Shown: positions 43,111-52,388, numbered from the stretch's first letter. The stretch: DNA of 58,553 nucleotides from Opitutia bacterium UBA4506 (GCA_002388665.1 DGMY01000063.1:1-58553), one strand, 5' to 3'. Program-made: numbers and translations. The notes: a model not told the origin generated them from the sequence alone.

Positions 43111-44142
43111 TTATTCCCCGACGACTTTCAGTCGCTTCGGGTCGAGCCGGCCGCTTCCAATCTCCAGGCTTTCCCCATAGCGGAAGAAGAGCGGGACCGG
43201 AGAGATCGGGTCAAACTTTCGTTCGACGCGGCTCGCATTCATGGCTGCGAGCGCGTAGCGGTCGATGAGTAGGGGGTCGTCGCTGAGGATGACCTCCGGG
43301 CGGGCGTCCGTGTAGTAGGAATTGAATTGGGGGCCTCCGATAAACTGATATTTCTCCAGGCTGAGAATGCTGAAGAGCCAGGTGCGCCGGAGTTCGGGGA
43401 TCGCCGCGATTTCGACGCTCGAGCTCGCGGCACTGACCGGTCGGCTGAGGAATCGGGATTGATTGCTCACTGACCATATTCCCGCATTGGCCGTTGCTCC
43501 ACTCAATCCTAGAACCGGGTGCTGGATCGCCACTGGCAGGTTGATCCAAAAGTCCAGGTCGAAGAGGAGCGGTGTCGGGAGAAAGCTTTTGCGGTCTTCA
43601 TCCCCCTCCTGCAGCTCCGCTGGGCTCTCCGCGTTCTTTACGTTGAGAAGAGGGTGCCGGGGGAGCGGGCTTTCGTAAAACCAGTCGGCCAGGTGGTACT
43701 GGGGATCCTCAAGCGCGATGACGGGCATTCCGTGAAAGGTGGCTCCTTCTTGGCTGATCGGAGGGAGGTAGCCCGACTTGCGGAGGCGTCGGTCGTCGAG
43801 ATCCGCAATGAAGATGTTCTCCCGCGCAAATCCTCGCTCCTCCAGCGCGTCGGCGAGCGCCAAAACCAACTTTGGTGGGGTTCGCAGGCCGAGGCCGGAG
43901 TTCGTGTAAACCTTCAGGACCACCTTTCCGGTCGATCCGGGTGTGATGGGTCGGTAGGTCTGCTCCCAGCTCTGAAGTAGGAGAGGGACGGCCACGGCGT
44001 AGTCTGGCTCCGTGGTGCCCTCGGGGCCGGAGTATATGAATCCCGGCTCTTCGACGGTCAGATCTTGGGCAGGGGCAGCCGTCCACGCCAGAAGCGTGAA
44101 CAGCACCATCGTCAAACATCGGGATCCCAGGCTCACTCTCAT
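43111..44142 (-). CDS. Secreted DUF362-like protein
   Basis: A 343-residue protein with a signal peptide (MRVSLGSRCLTMVLFTLLAW, cleavage near PAQ). The body resembles the DUF362 family: VVLKVYTNSGLGLRTPPKLV, LADALEERGFARENIFIADL, FWINLPVAIQHPVLGLSGAT and a C-terminal VILSDDPLLIDRYAL segment. No iron-sulfur cysteine motif is present, unlike the ferredoxin-fused DUF362 proteins. Function is unknown. Its start lies about 170 bp from the divergent TPR lipoprotein gene, so the two may share a control region. The family assignment is from the overall pattern and is moderate. Confidence 0.6.
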   Translation of the reverse strand: MRVSLGSRCLTMVLFTLLAWTAAPAQDLTVEEPGFIYSGPEGTTEPDYAVAVPLLLQSWEQTYRPITPGSTGKVVLKVYTNSGLGLRTPPKLVLALADALEERGFARENIFIADLDDRRLRKSGYLPPISQEGATFHGMPVIALEDPQYHLADWFYESPLPRHPLLNVKNAESPAELQEGDEDRKSFLPTPLLFDLDFWINLPVAIQHPVLGLSGATANAGIWSVSNQSRFLSRPVSAASSSVEIAAIPELRRTWLFSILSLEKYQFIGGPQFNSYYTDARPEVILSDDPLLIDRYALAAMNASRVERKFDPISPVPLFFRYGESLEIGSGRLDPKRLKVVGE

Positions 44143-44312
44143 TTCCGTAGCAGGCCTTGGTGGTTCTGTCGATGCCGGTGCGAGGAAAAGCGCCGCGAGA
44201 TTTCCACTCGGGTGAGTTCAAGGGGTGGGATGTGTGGTTTCCTCATGATTTGGCGGTGACTTCTGTAAGGGGATGCTTGCAAAGAGTGGGCAAGAGAACA
44301 AGATACGCAAAC

Positions 44313-45833
44313 ATGGTACGCCCTCTCCGCAGCGTTCTGGTTTTATTTCTATCTCTGGCCGTTTCATCGTTCTTCCTCACTGGGTGCAGTGACCCGGAGG
44401 CGAAGTTTCAGGATCAGTTAGCGCAAGCTGGTGCCCTCATTGATGAAGGCCAGTACGAGCAGGCGCAGGAAATCCTCAACCAGTTGAATGAAAATTTTCC
44501 CGGACGGGGTCCCGTTCTCGCCGATATGGGTCGAGCCTATGAGGGCGCGGGCGATCACTTTTTTGCCGGGCTCTACTACGAGCAGGCCGCCCAGGCAGAT
44601 CCCGATTTCGCCGGTTCGCTCTTCACCGCGGCGCGCCTTTTCCAGTCGACTGGTGACAACGAGCGGGCTTTGGCCACGGTCAACGATTACTTGGAACTCT
44701 TTCCCGACGATGAGGCCGCTTGGCGGATGTCCGCCGACCTCCTCGCAGAGAAACGGTTGTATCCAGATGCCCTGAGCGCTCACTTGCGCGCGGAACGTTT
44801 GGATGGACCCGCCCGCAATCCGGAGTACGCCGCGACGATGGGAGAGCTGTATTTGGCTGTCGAGAATTTCCCGCAGGCCGAAATCCATTTCGAAACCGCC
44901 TTGAGCGAGTCTCCCGATGATCGCTTCCGGGCCTTGATGGGACTCCTCGAAACCAACTATCGCGCCGAGAATTTTGCGCAATCCGAGGAGCTCATTGCCA
45001 CCCTGAATGAGGAGTTTCCCGGTGCCGTCGAGGCCAGTAATCTGGCGGGCGCGCAGGATGAGGTCCGTCTTTGGAGGAATAAGCAGGATGCTCTCGCCGA
45101 GCAGATCGCCGCTCTGGAGAATCGCCCCGGGGAAGAGCAGGGCGAGGACAGTTCAGAGTCGTCTGAGGGTTCTGCAGGGGATGAGGATTCAACGACTGTC
45201 GTCGGAGTCGGGACCGTCTTGGCGGTTGGGCCACAGGGTGGTGGCAAGATGGCCGCGCTGGATCAGCCGTTGGGGGTTTTGGACTCCAAATTGGCAGGAT
45301 TGGGCACCGTCGAATTTCCCGAGCCGGAGCCAGAACCCGAGCCTGAGCCGGAACCTCTCCCCCCGCCACCACCACCGGAGCCCACTACCTACGAGTTGGC
45401 TATTGAGGCCCGTGATGGCCGGGATTTCGATCGGGCCATCCCACTGTTTTGGAAGGCCGTTCAGGAAGATTCCGACAATGGAGATGTGTGGGCCGAGCTG
45501 TCTGCGACGTATTTGATGGAGGGAGATGCCGAGAACGCGGAGATCGCTATTTTGGAAGCCCGCCGCCGGGATCCTGGCGATATGGACTACACCCTCGCCT
45601 ATTTGAAGGTGATCCAGGAATCCCGTTCCCAAGCCCGCTACATGGAAGAGCTGGAGAAGGCCTACAACCGGGCGCCCGACAATCCCGATTTGGTCCTCGC
45701 CATCGCTCGGGCCTACTCGAATTCGGGTGTGAACTCCACCAACGCCGCCTATTTTTATCGTGAGTTTCTGGAATTGGCACCGGGCCACCCGGAAGTGACG
45801 GTCGCCCGTCGCGAACTGAACGCCCTGCCCTGA
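44313..45833 (+). CDS. TPR lipoprotein upstream of dnaG
   Basis: The start at 44313 gives a type II signal peptide (VRPLRSVLVLFLSLAVSSFF with lipobox LTGC) and 506 residues; an upstream in-frame ATG would add 52 residues with no signal character. The N-terminal half has TPR pairs (AGALIDEGQYEQAQEILNQL, ADMGRAYEGAGDHFFAGLYY, AARLFQSTGDNERALATVND, YLAVENFPQAEIHFETALSE). A low-complexity hinge rich in Glu and Pro alternation, ending in six prolines, is at about 330-353; further TPRs (IEARDGRDFDRAIPLFWKAV and beyond) follow. It probably sits on the inner face of the outer membrane. The 10-bp gap to dnaG suggests shared transcription with primase and sigma factor. Confidence 0.8.
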   Translation: MVRPLRSVLVLFLSLAVSSFFLTGCSDPEAKFQDQLAQAGALIDEGQYEQAQEILNQLNENFPGRGPVLADMGRAYEGAGDHFFAGLYYEQAAQADPDFAGSLFTAARLFQSTGDNERALATVNDYLELFPDDEAAWRMSADLLAEKRLYPDALSAHLRAERLDGPARNPEYAATMGELYLAVENFPQAEIHFETALSESPDDRFRALMGLLETNYRAENFAQSEELIATLNEEFPGAVEASNLAGAQDEVRLWRNKQDALAEQIAALENRPGEEQGEDSSESSEGSAGDEDSTTVVGVGTVLAVGPQGGGKMAALDQPLGVLDSKLAGLGTVEFPEPEPEPEPEPEPLPPPPPPEPTTYELAIEARDGRDFDRAIPLFWKAVQEDSDNGDVWAELSATYLMEGDAENAEIAILEARRRDPGDMDYTLAYLKVIQESRSQARYMEELEKAYNRAPDNPDLVLAIARAYSNSGVNSTNAAYFYREFLELAPGHPEVTVARRELNALP

Positions 45834-45843
45834 TCAGACGACC

Positions 45844-47670
45844 ATGCCAGTAATTTCAAGGCAAACGATTGATGAAGTCCGGCGCCGTGCAAACCTAGTG
45901 GAGATCGCTGGGCGGTACACGGCTTTGAAGCGGGCCGGTCGCGAATACAAGGGGCTGAGCCCCTTTACCGAGGAGAAGACTCCGTCTTTCTTCGTCAATC
46001 CAGACAAGAATGTCTTCTCCTGCTTCAGTACCCAGGAGGCGGGAGATGTCTTCGCGTTTGTCCAGAAGCTCGAGAACCTCACTTTCCAGGAGGCGGTCGA
46101 GAATCTCGCCGACCGGGCCGGAGTCACCATTGAGTATGAGGCCGGCGGTCCGTCGCGTCAGGAGATTTCCCTCCGGAAGCAGTTGTTCGAGATCAATGCC
46201 CAGGCCGCCGCGTTCTTTGCCGAGAAATTTCAGGCAGATGACGAGCCGGGTCGGAAAATTCGGGACTATTGGACGGATCAGCGGAAGTTTAAGCTCGAGA
46301 CCGCTCGCGAGGTGGGCATCGGGCTGGCCCCGGTGGATCCTTCCCTGCTGATCGATTTTCTCCGGAAAAAGGGCTACTCCGAAAAGGCACTCGACACCTC
46401 CGGGCTGTTCTACGAGCGCCGTAGCGGCCGAAGTGGTTTCTTTCCGCGCTTTCGCGGACGGCTGATGGTGCCCATCCGCGATGTGCAGGAGCGGGTCATC
46501 GCCTTTACCGCCCGGGTCACTCCGCTCACTCCCGACGACGACAAGACCAAGGACGCGAAGTATGTCAATTCTCCCGAGACGCCGCTTTTTCAAAAGCGCC
46601 GGGTTGTCTTTGGCCTCGATCGGGCCGGGGCAGTCGTGCGCAGCGGAGGCCGTTTCCTCTTGGTCGAGGGCCAGTTGGATGTGATCCGCTGTTGGGAGTC
46701 GGGTATCCCCGAGGCCATCGCCCTGCAGGGGACTGCCGCCGGACGCGATCAGTTCCTTCTCCTCAAGCGCTACTGCAACGGGGTCGATGTGCTGCTCGAT
46801 GGAGACCGGGCCGGGAAGGGTGCCGCCTACAAGCTGCTCCCGATCGGCTTTCAAACCGGAGTCGATCTGCGGTTCGCTCCCCTGCCCGAGGGGGCCGATC
46901 CGGATGACCTCCTCCGCGAGAAAGGAGCCGAGGCTCTCCAGGTGCTCCGCAAGAATGCCGGCTCTCCGATTCATTTTGCCCTGCGGTACTTGGCCCCTGA
47001 TCCTGTCTCGGTCGACCAGGCCACGCGGACGACCATCCTCGAGGAGATTTACGGGCTTTTGCGCCAGATGGAATCGGATGTGACCCGAAAAGATTTTTTC
47101 GATGAAACCGCGCGGTACTTCCGCTCCGATACCCAATTCGTCATCAACGATTACGCGCGATTCTTGAAGAATGGCCCGCCGTCTCATGTCCGACCGCAGG
47201 ATGCACCGGCTCCGCCGTCCGATGTTCGGTTGACAGAGAACGAAGAGGTGCTACTGTTCTTAGCTTTGCAATTTCCAACGATTCGTGAGATTTTTTCGCA
47301 AATATCTATCTGTGAATGGATTACAGAAGAGTCTCCCGAGGCTCGGCTGCTTCGTCGGCTGGGCTCGGAACTCATCGAGGGATCCTTCACCGATGTGGAT
47401 GACTTCAGGAATCACTGTGAATCGGAGCAAGAGAGGTCCATTTTGGCCCGCCTTTTGGTCCGTGAAGTGGATTTGGAAGAACCCGAAGTCGTTGCTGAGC
47501 GGACATTTCAAGAAATTGTCCGCAAATTTGCCACCAAGGAGATTACTCGTCTCGTAGATAGTATGAATGCCTTGCCTGCGGGGGATCCTGAGTTGCGATC
47601 TTTGCAAACCCGCCGCCGAGAGCTTCGAAACCTGATCCATAAACCGCCCGTTCTAGCCACCATTGCCTAA
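45844..47670 (+). CDS. dnaG: DNA primase with a degenerate zinc-binding domain
   Basis: Makes RNA primers for replication. The 608-residue protein follows the DnaG plan: N-terminal zinc-type domain (about 1-100), RNA polymerase domain with TOPRIM (VEGQLDV with Glu near 275, and DGDRAGKGAAYK near 320) and a C-terminal helicase-binding region. In the first domain three of the four zinc ligands are gone. E. coli CPFH...CFGC is here SPFT (Ser39, Thr42) and CFST (Cys60, Thr63), while the surrounding KTPSF and GD framework is kept. The reading was confirmed from the DNA and no frameshift is involved. The catalytic core looks normal. It is 10 bp after the TPR lipoprotein, and its stop overlaps the rpoD start (TAATG). 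Confidence 0.94.
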   Translation: MPVISRQTIDEVRRRANLVEIAGRYTALKRAGREYKGLSPFTEEKTPSFFVNPDKNVFSCFSTQEAGDVFAFVQKLENLTFQEAVENLADRAGVTIEYEAGGPSRQEISLRKQLFEINAQAAAFFAEKFQADDEPGRKIRDYWTDQRKFKLETAREVGIGLAPVDPSLLIDFLRKKGYSEKALDTSGLFYERRSGRSGFFPRFRGRLMVPIRDVQERVIAFTARVTPLTPDDDKTKDAKYVNSPETPLFQKRRVVFGLDRAGAVVRSGGRFLLVEGQLDVIRCWESGIPEAIALQGTAAGRDQFLLLKRYCNGVDVLLDGDRAGKGAAYKLLPIGFQTGVDLRFAPLPEGADPDDLLREKGAEALQVLRKNAGSPIHFALRYLAPDPVSVDQATRTTILEEIYGLLRQMESDVTRKDFFDETARYFRSDTQFVINDYARFLKNGPPSHVRPQDAPAPPSDVRLTENEEVLLFLALQFPTIREIFSQISICEWITEESPEARLLRRLGSELIEGSFTDVDDFRNHCESEQERSILARLLVREVDLEEPEVVAERTFQEIVRKFATKEITRLVDSMNALPAGDPELRSLQTRRRELRNLIHKPPVLATIA

Positions 47671-49538
47671 TGCCAGCGAAAGCTACATCCGAAACCGATA
47701 AGAAGACGAAACCTGCCGCCAAGAAAACGGCTGCGCGGAAGAAAACCGCTACAAAAAAGGTAGCCGCCAAGAAGGTCCCCGTCTCCAAAGCCGCCACCAA
47801 GTCGAAAGCGAGTAAGGTCAAGGCAGCTGCGGCACTCGGCGAATTGCCTCAGGAGCGCGGTGAATTGAACGACCGCATCCGTGAGCTCATCAGCAAGGGA
47901 CGCGGCCAGGGATATCTTACCTACAAGAATCTGAACGAGGGCCTACCGGAGAGTCTGAACAATCCGGAGGAGATCGATAACGTCATCCAAATTTTGGCCA
48001 ACCTCGAGATCGAGATCCTCGATAACGAAGAGGTCGAGCGTTTCAAGGAGCGCCAGGAGAAGACCGAAACCACCGAGGCGAGAGAGGCCCAGTATGATAT
48101 TCTGGATGACCCTGTCCGAATGTACCTCAAGCAGATGGGGCAGGTGCCTCTTCTGACCCGGGAACAGGAGGTCGCGATCTCCAAGCGAATCGAGAACGCC
48201 GAGCAAAAGGCGCAGGATCTTCTTTTCTCAACCGGCCTTTCCAATTCGTTTCAAATCCGTATCGCCGAACGTCTCCTCTCCCGCGAGGAACGGTTTGACC
48301 AGGTCGTTCTCGATAAACGGATCGATAGCCGCGAGAACTATTTCAAGAATCTTCCCGATTGGATCGAAAAGGCCAAGAATCTCGAAGATAAACTCGACCG
48401 CGCTTGGATCGATTCGTTCGACGGAACTTCGCCCGCCAATTGCAAGCGAGCCCGTACCCGTTTCAATAAGTACCTCGCCGAGCTCAAGCCAGTTCACAAA
48501 AAGCTCTGCTTCAAGCTCAAGATTTTCGAGGACTTCTTGAAGGATCTCGATCCCGTCGTCCGCGAGGCCGAAGAGTTGGTCGAGAGTCTGGAGATTGCCG
48601 AAAAGTCCGCCATCCGCCGGAAAAAGCCAGTCAATGCCGAGAAGGTGGAAGCCCGCCTCCTGGTCATTTCCCGCGAGCGTCGGATCGATTCCCGCGCCTT
48701 GGTGACCGAGATTTCGGCCGTCCGCAAGGCCGTCCGCGAGGCGCACAAGGCCAAGACCGAGATGGTCGAGGCAAATCTTCGTCTCGTCATCAGTATCGCC
48801 AAGAAGTACACCAACCGTGGTCTCTCTTTCCTCGATTTGATCCAGGAGGGCAACATGGGGCTGATGAAGGCGGTTGAGAAGTTCGAGTACCGCCGCGGTT
48901 ACAAGTTCTCCACCTACGCGACTTGGTGGATTCGTCAGGCCATCACCCGCTCGATTGCGGACCAGGCCCGTACGATCCGTATTCCGGTTCACATGATCGA
49001 GACTTTGAATAAGGTCCTCCAGATCCAAAAGCTCCTCCTCCAGGATCTCGGCCACGAGCCGACCCCCGAAGAGGTCGCTGCCGAGATGAATATGCCGGTC
49101 GAGAAGGTGAGCCAGATTTTGAAAATGGCCCAACAGCCAGTCAGTTTGCAGAGCCCGGTCGGTGATTCCGATGACACCAATTTCGGTGACTTTATCGAAG
49201 ACAAAACCGCCGAGAATCCCTACGACCAGACGGCTTACTCCCTCCTTCGCGAGAAGATTGTCGACGTCCTCGACAGTCTGAGCGAACGCGAGAAGAAGGT
49301 CCTGTCTCTCCGTTTCGGTCTGGTTGATGGCTATAGCCGCACTCTTGAAGAGGTCGGTCGCCAGTTTCAGGTCACTCGGGAGCGGATTCGTCAGATTGAG
49401 GCCAAGGCTCTTCGCAAGATGCGTCACCCAACCCGTATCCGCCAGCTCCACGGTTTCTTCGACTCCGATCAAGCCCAGGATGGTGTTGGACCCAACGAGT
49501 TCATGAAGGGCAACGAGCGCGAAAACGTTCGGAAATAG
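47670..49538 (+). CDS. rpoD: Primary RNA polymerase sigma factor RpoD (sigma-70)
   Basis: Directs RNA polymerase to most promoters. Residues 1 to about 50 are a lysine/alanine-rich tail (repeats such as AAKKTAARKKTATKKVAAKK) like histone H1. Region 1.1-like sequence follows (YLTYKNLNEGLPE, IDNVIQILANLEIEIL), region 1.2 (DPVRMYLKQMGQVPLLTREQ), a long non-conserved region, region 2 with the group 1 hallmark EGNMGLMKAVEKFEYRRGYK and FSTYATWWIRQAITRSIADQ, region 3, and region 4 with RERIRQIEAKALRKMRHPTR. At 622 residues the length is normal for a primary sigma. The dnaG-rpoD order is the classical macromolecular-synthesis operon minus rpsU. Confidence 0.97.
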   Translation: MPAKATSETDKKTKPAAKKTAARKKTATKKVAAKKVPVSKAATKSKASKVKAAAALGELPQERGELNDRIRELISKGRGQGYLTYKNLNEGLPESLNNPEEIDNVIQILANLEIEILDNEEVERFKERQEKTETTEAREAQYDILDDPVRMYLKQMGQVPLLTREQEVAISKRIENAEQKAQDLLFSTGLSNSFQIRIAERLLSREERFDQVVLDKRIDSRENYFKNLPDWIEKAKNLEDKLDRAWIDSFDGTSPANCKRARTRFNKYLAELKPVHKKLCFKLKIFEDFLKDLDPVVREAEELVESLEIAEKSAIRRKKPVNAEKVEARLLVISRERRIDSRALVTEISAVRKAVREAHKAKTEMVEANLRLVISIAKKYTNRGLSFLDLIQEGNMGLMKAVEKFEYRRGYKFSTYATWWIRQAITRSIADQARTIRIPVHMIETLNKVLQIQKLLLQDLGHEPTPEEVAAEMNMPVEKVSQILKMAQQPVSLQSPVGDSDDTNFGDFIEDKTAENPYDQTAYSLLREKIVDVLDSLSEREKKVLSLRFGLVDGYSRTLEEVGRQFQVTRERIRQIEAKALRKMRHPTRIRQLHGFFDSDQAQDGVGPNEFMKGNERENVRK

Positions 49539-49544
49539 CCGCGA

Positions 49545-49994
49545 ATGAAAAGTGCTGTTTGCAGTATGCGCCGTGGGCAGGGGATCCTCCTTCTCGGCGC
49601 ATGCTTGGTCGCTCTGGCCGGCTGCAAATCTGCCAGTACTCCGGATGCAGGCACCGGATCGGATAATCCTCCGTTCGGTACTGATGGTACTGCAGTGCGC
49701 TTCAATCCCAATATCCGGATTGGAGAGATTGTCTGGATCAATGAGCGCGGCGATTTCGCCGTGGTCCGGATGGATGCCCCGCGCGCCGCGTTCCAACCCG
49801 CTTTCTTGCTCGCTGCCGATCCAGAGGGAACCCAGAAGCCCGCTATTTTGGTCGGCGGCGGTGAGGTCGAGGGACGGTCATTCGGTGCCCGTATCATGGA
49901 GGGGCCCGTTCCCGAGGGGGCGGAGGTCCGTATCCCAGGTCCGGAATGGACCGAGTATCTCTACAATCGCTACAATAATTCCGAACAGCGGTAG
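49545..49994 (+). CDS. Small hypothetical lipoprotein downstream of rpoD
   Basis: A 149-residue predicted lipoprotein beginning 6 bp after rpoD; a second ATG at 49566 would give a shorter signal peptide (MRRGQGILLLGACLVALAG). Either way the lipobox ends at the Cys of LAGCKS. The mature protein is about 120 residues, mostly beta-rich, with IGEIVWINERGDFAVVRMDA and an acidic C-terminus. The pattern (a 'what does the stored value do' type barrel, G-x-I-V-W-I-N...F-A-V-V) recalls small FlgH/OB-like barrels, but I do not assign a family. It ends 84 bp before the convergent DsbD-like gene. Confidence 0.72.
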   Translation: MKSAVCSMRRGQGILLLGACLVALAGCKSASTPDAGTGSDNPPFGTDGTAVRFNPNIRIGEIVWINERGDFAVVRMDAPRAAFQPAFLLAADPEGTQKPAILVGGGEVEGRSFGARIMEGPVPEGAEVRIPGPEWTEYLYNRYNNSEQR

Positions 49995-50078
49995 CTCGTT
50001 CGCGGGCCGTTCAGCTCCACGCCCGTCGCCGGGTCATTGTCCGGGAGCGGCTGACCCCTTGCCCCGGGAGTCCGCTTC

Positions 50079-52157
50079 CTACTCCTTCGGCTGTAGCGCC
50101 CGCAAGACAATGTCCGGTGTGAGCACTTCCGGTAGTACTGTCGGATTTTGTTCGCCCGGTTGATAGACAAGGTTCACTGGTACTGCCGCTTTGCCCAACT
50201 CTTCGAGCCGGCGGGTGATGGCGGGGTCCTCGTTGGTCCAGTCGGCTTTGACCAGTGCGACGTCGTTGGCCGCGATAAATTCCAGCACTTTGTCCGATGA
50301 GAAGACCACGGCCTTATTGACTTGGCAGGTGGCGCACCAGCGCGCGGTGAAATCGACGTAGATGATGCGCTCGTCCTCCTGCAGTTGAGCAACCGTTTCC
50401 GGCGACCAGGGAATCCATTCCACGGTGCTTTTCCGGGGATACCCCATAAAGATCGAACCGATCGCCAGTACGAGGGCGATGAGAATGGCGGCCCATCGAG
50501 TGCGGCGCGGTTTGTGCGGCGCAGAGAAACGGCCATAGATCCATCCCGCCAGGGCGAGAAGGGTGAAGGCCAGCAATACGTCGAGCAGGTTCTTCCCGTC
50601 TACTTGCCCGGCGAGTACGTAGACGAGCCAGCCGACCGTTGCATACAGCGGAAAGGCCATGAACTGCTTGAGCGTTTCCATCCACGCTCCCGGTTTCGGG
50701 AGGATTTTCAGGAGCGAGGGGAAGAGGCTGAGAATGAGGTAGGGGGTCGAAAGTCCGAGCGCGATGACCGTAAACACGAGGAACGATTGCATCGGGGGGA
50801 GCGCAAGGGCCCCGGCGAGAGCCGTCGCGAGTATCGGCGCCGAGCAGGGGGTCGCCACGATCGTTGCAAGTACCCCCGAGAGAAAGGATCCGCCAGCTCC
50901 TGTCTTCTTGTCGGCGCGACTGCCGAGCGAGACGAGCCCCATCCCAATTTCGAAGACTCCACTCAGGTTCAGCGCGAAGAGGAGGAGGAAGGCCGCCATC
51001 CCAAAGACAAAGGGAGCCGATTGGAGTTGAAAGCCCCAGCCCAGTTCCGCCCCTCCGGCCCGCAGCGCGAGCAGGGTCCCCACCAGGACCCAAAAGGAGA
51101 CCAGAACTCCAGCGGTAAAGAGAAGGCCGTGCCCGATGATGCGTCGCTTGTCGTGACCGGCTTGCTCGACAAATCCCATGATTTTTAGCCCGAGCACGGG
51201 GAATACGCAGGGCATTAGGTTCAGGATCGCCCCGCCGGCAAAGGCGAGAAGGAGGATCACTCCAAAACTTTGGCTTTGCGTGGAGGTCGATGATTGCAGG
51301 AGGACCTGCGGGACTTCGTCCGACACGTGAGCTTCGATCCGCAGGGCTTTGCGCCCGTCGAGGGAGTCCCATCCGTTCGGATCGACGAGGATGCCCGACA
51401 CGGAAGAATCAATGGTACCGGCAAACTCGGATTTCTTCAGGGTCCCAACTAGCTCCTCATCGTGGATCACCCATTTCTGGGGAGCCGACGATTGGACTTC
51501 GGAATTGAATGGGAAGAAAAACAGCGAGGACGGTTCCGCGGGGAGGGGGGCGACTCCATCAATCCAGAGTTGAAGGGTGTTGTCCCGGGTCCGGATTTCT
51601 GCCGTGACGGCATCGCTCTCCCCGGGCCAGCGCGCTTCCTCTTCCCGATAGGCTTCCTCCTCCGCTGGATCGAGTTGTGCCTTCGCTTCGACCGGCAGCG
51701 CCAGCGAGACTTCTGCCGCCCCCGGGATGCAGATTTCCTCGCACATCAACCAATTTGCCTTCGCTGTGATCGGAAAGTCCTTCCCAACGGGCCAATCGGC
51801 CGGGATCGTAATCTCCATGTAGAGCGTCACGGGGTCGTAGTACACGTAGTCGACGAGGTGGGCGTTGCGATAGAGCTCCGGGTAGGGCCAGTGGAGCGGG
51901 CCCGCTTCCACCCCCTCCGGTAGCGTCCAGTTGATTTCCGTCGGTAAACCGGTGTCTCCAATACCTCTCCAGTATATGTGCCAATCCTCGTCGATCCGAA
52001 AGCGAACTCCAACCGCTATGCTGTCTCCGGGCGCGGCACTCGCTTGGGGTGTGACCAATTCGACTGCTACTTGGCCGTCGCGAACTGGCCGGCTGCTCAG
52101 CCCCAGCAGCGGGAGGGTGGTCGCAAACAGGAGGAGGATCGGAGTCAGAAGCTTCAT
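50079..52157 (-). CDS. dsbD: DsbD-like thiol:disulfide interchange protein
   Basis: Carries electrons from cytoplasmic thioredoxin across the membrane to periplasmic thiols, which would include cytochrome c maturation. The 692-residue protein has a signal peptide (MKLLTPILLLFATTLPLLGL), an N-terminal substrate domain (about 25-220, with the cysteine pair MCEEICIPG near 133), the membrane domain (about 300-560, eight or so spans, with NLMPCVFPVLGLKIMGF and a second cysteine in ATPCSAPILATALAGALA), and a C-terminal thioredoxin-like domain with ARWCATCQVNK near 605. All three redox cysteine sites are present. It is convergent with the rpoD operon and divergent from the PEP-CTERM gene. Confidence 0.93.
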   Translation of the reverse strand: MKLLTPILLLFATTLPLLGLSSRPVRDGQVAVELVTPQASAAPGDSIAVGVRFRIDEDWHIYWRGIGDTGLPTEINWTLPEGVEAGPLHWPYPELYRNAHLVDYVYYDPVTLYMEITIPADWPVGKDFPITAKANWLMCEEICIPGAAEVSLALPVEAKAQLDPAEEEAYREEEARWPGESDAVTAEIRTRDNTLQLWIDGVAPLPAEPSSLFFFPFNSEVQSSAPQKWVIHDEELVGTLKKSEFAGTIDSSVSGILVDPNGWDSLDGRKALRIEAHVSDEVPQVLLQSSTSTQSQSFGVILLLAFAGGAILNLMPCVFPVLGLKIMGFVEQAGHDKRRIIGHGLLFTAGVLVSFWVLVGTLLALRAGGAELGWGFQLQSAPFVFGMAAFLLLFALNLSGVFEIGMGLVSLGSRADKKTGAGGSFLSGVLATIVATPCSAPILATALAGALALPPMQSFLVFTVIALGLSTPYLILSLFPSLLKILPKPGAWMETLKQFMAFPLYATVGWLVYVLAGQVDGKNLLDVLLAFTLLALAGWIYGRFSAPHKPRRTRWAAILIALVLAIGSIFMGYPRKSTVEWIPWSPETVAQLQEDERIIYVDFTARWCATCQVNKAVVFSSDKVLEFIAANDVALVKADWTNEDPAITRRLEELGKAAVPVNLVYQPGEQNPTVLPEVLTPDIVLRALQPKE

Positions 52158-52372
52158 TCAGTGGAACGGTAGCAGAGACTGCATTGTGGTCAATGCACAG
52201 GACGATTTCAGGGGCAGGGGACCGCTGGATGGGGCTCCGCACTCCGCCCGGGTTTGAGGCCGCATTCAGCTCCGCCTCCTTCAGCTTTTTCGTCGGATGG
52301 AGCTGTTCCTCTGCCGCCCGCTTTGGAGTTTTTCGCGATGCGCGTTGAAATTGCGGTAATTATACCTAAAAT

Positions 52373-52388
52373 GGGCACGATTGCTGCA
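52373..52388 (+). promoter_or_regulatory. Sigma-54-like promoter element of the PEP-CTERM gene
   Basis: GGGCACGATTGCTGCA keeps the GG (52374-52375) and GC (52386-52387) exactly ten bases apart and most of the flanking -24/-12 bases (GGCACG and CTGCA). The expected start point is near 52399, about 42 bases before the ATG at 52441. Sigma-54 dependence is known for some PEP-CTERM genes in other phyla. The match is slightly weaker than the amtB site. Confidence 0.6.

Noticed and set aside
45895..47187. 430-codon open frame opposite dnaG
   Set aside because: Antisense shadow of DnaG.
48228..49796. 522-codon open frame opposite rpoD
   Set aside because: Antisense shadow of RpoD, despite its length.
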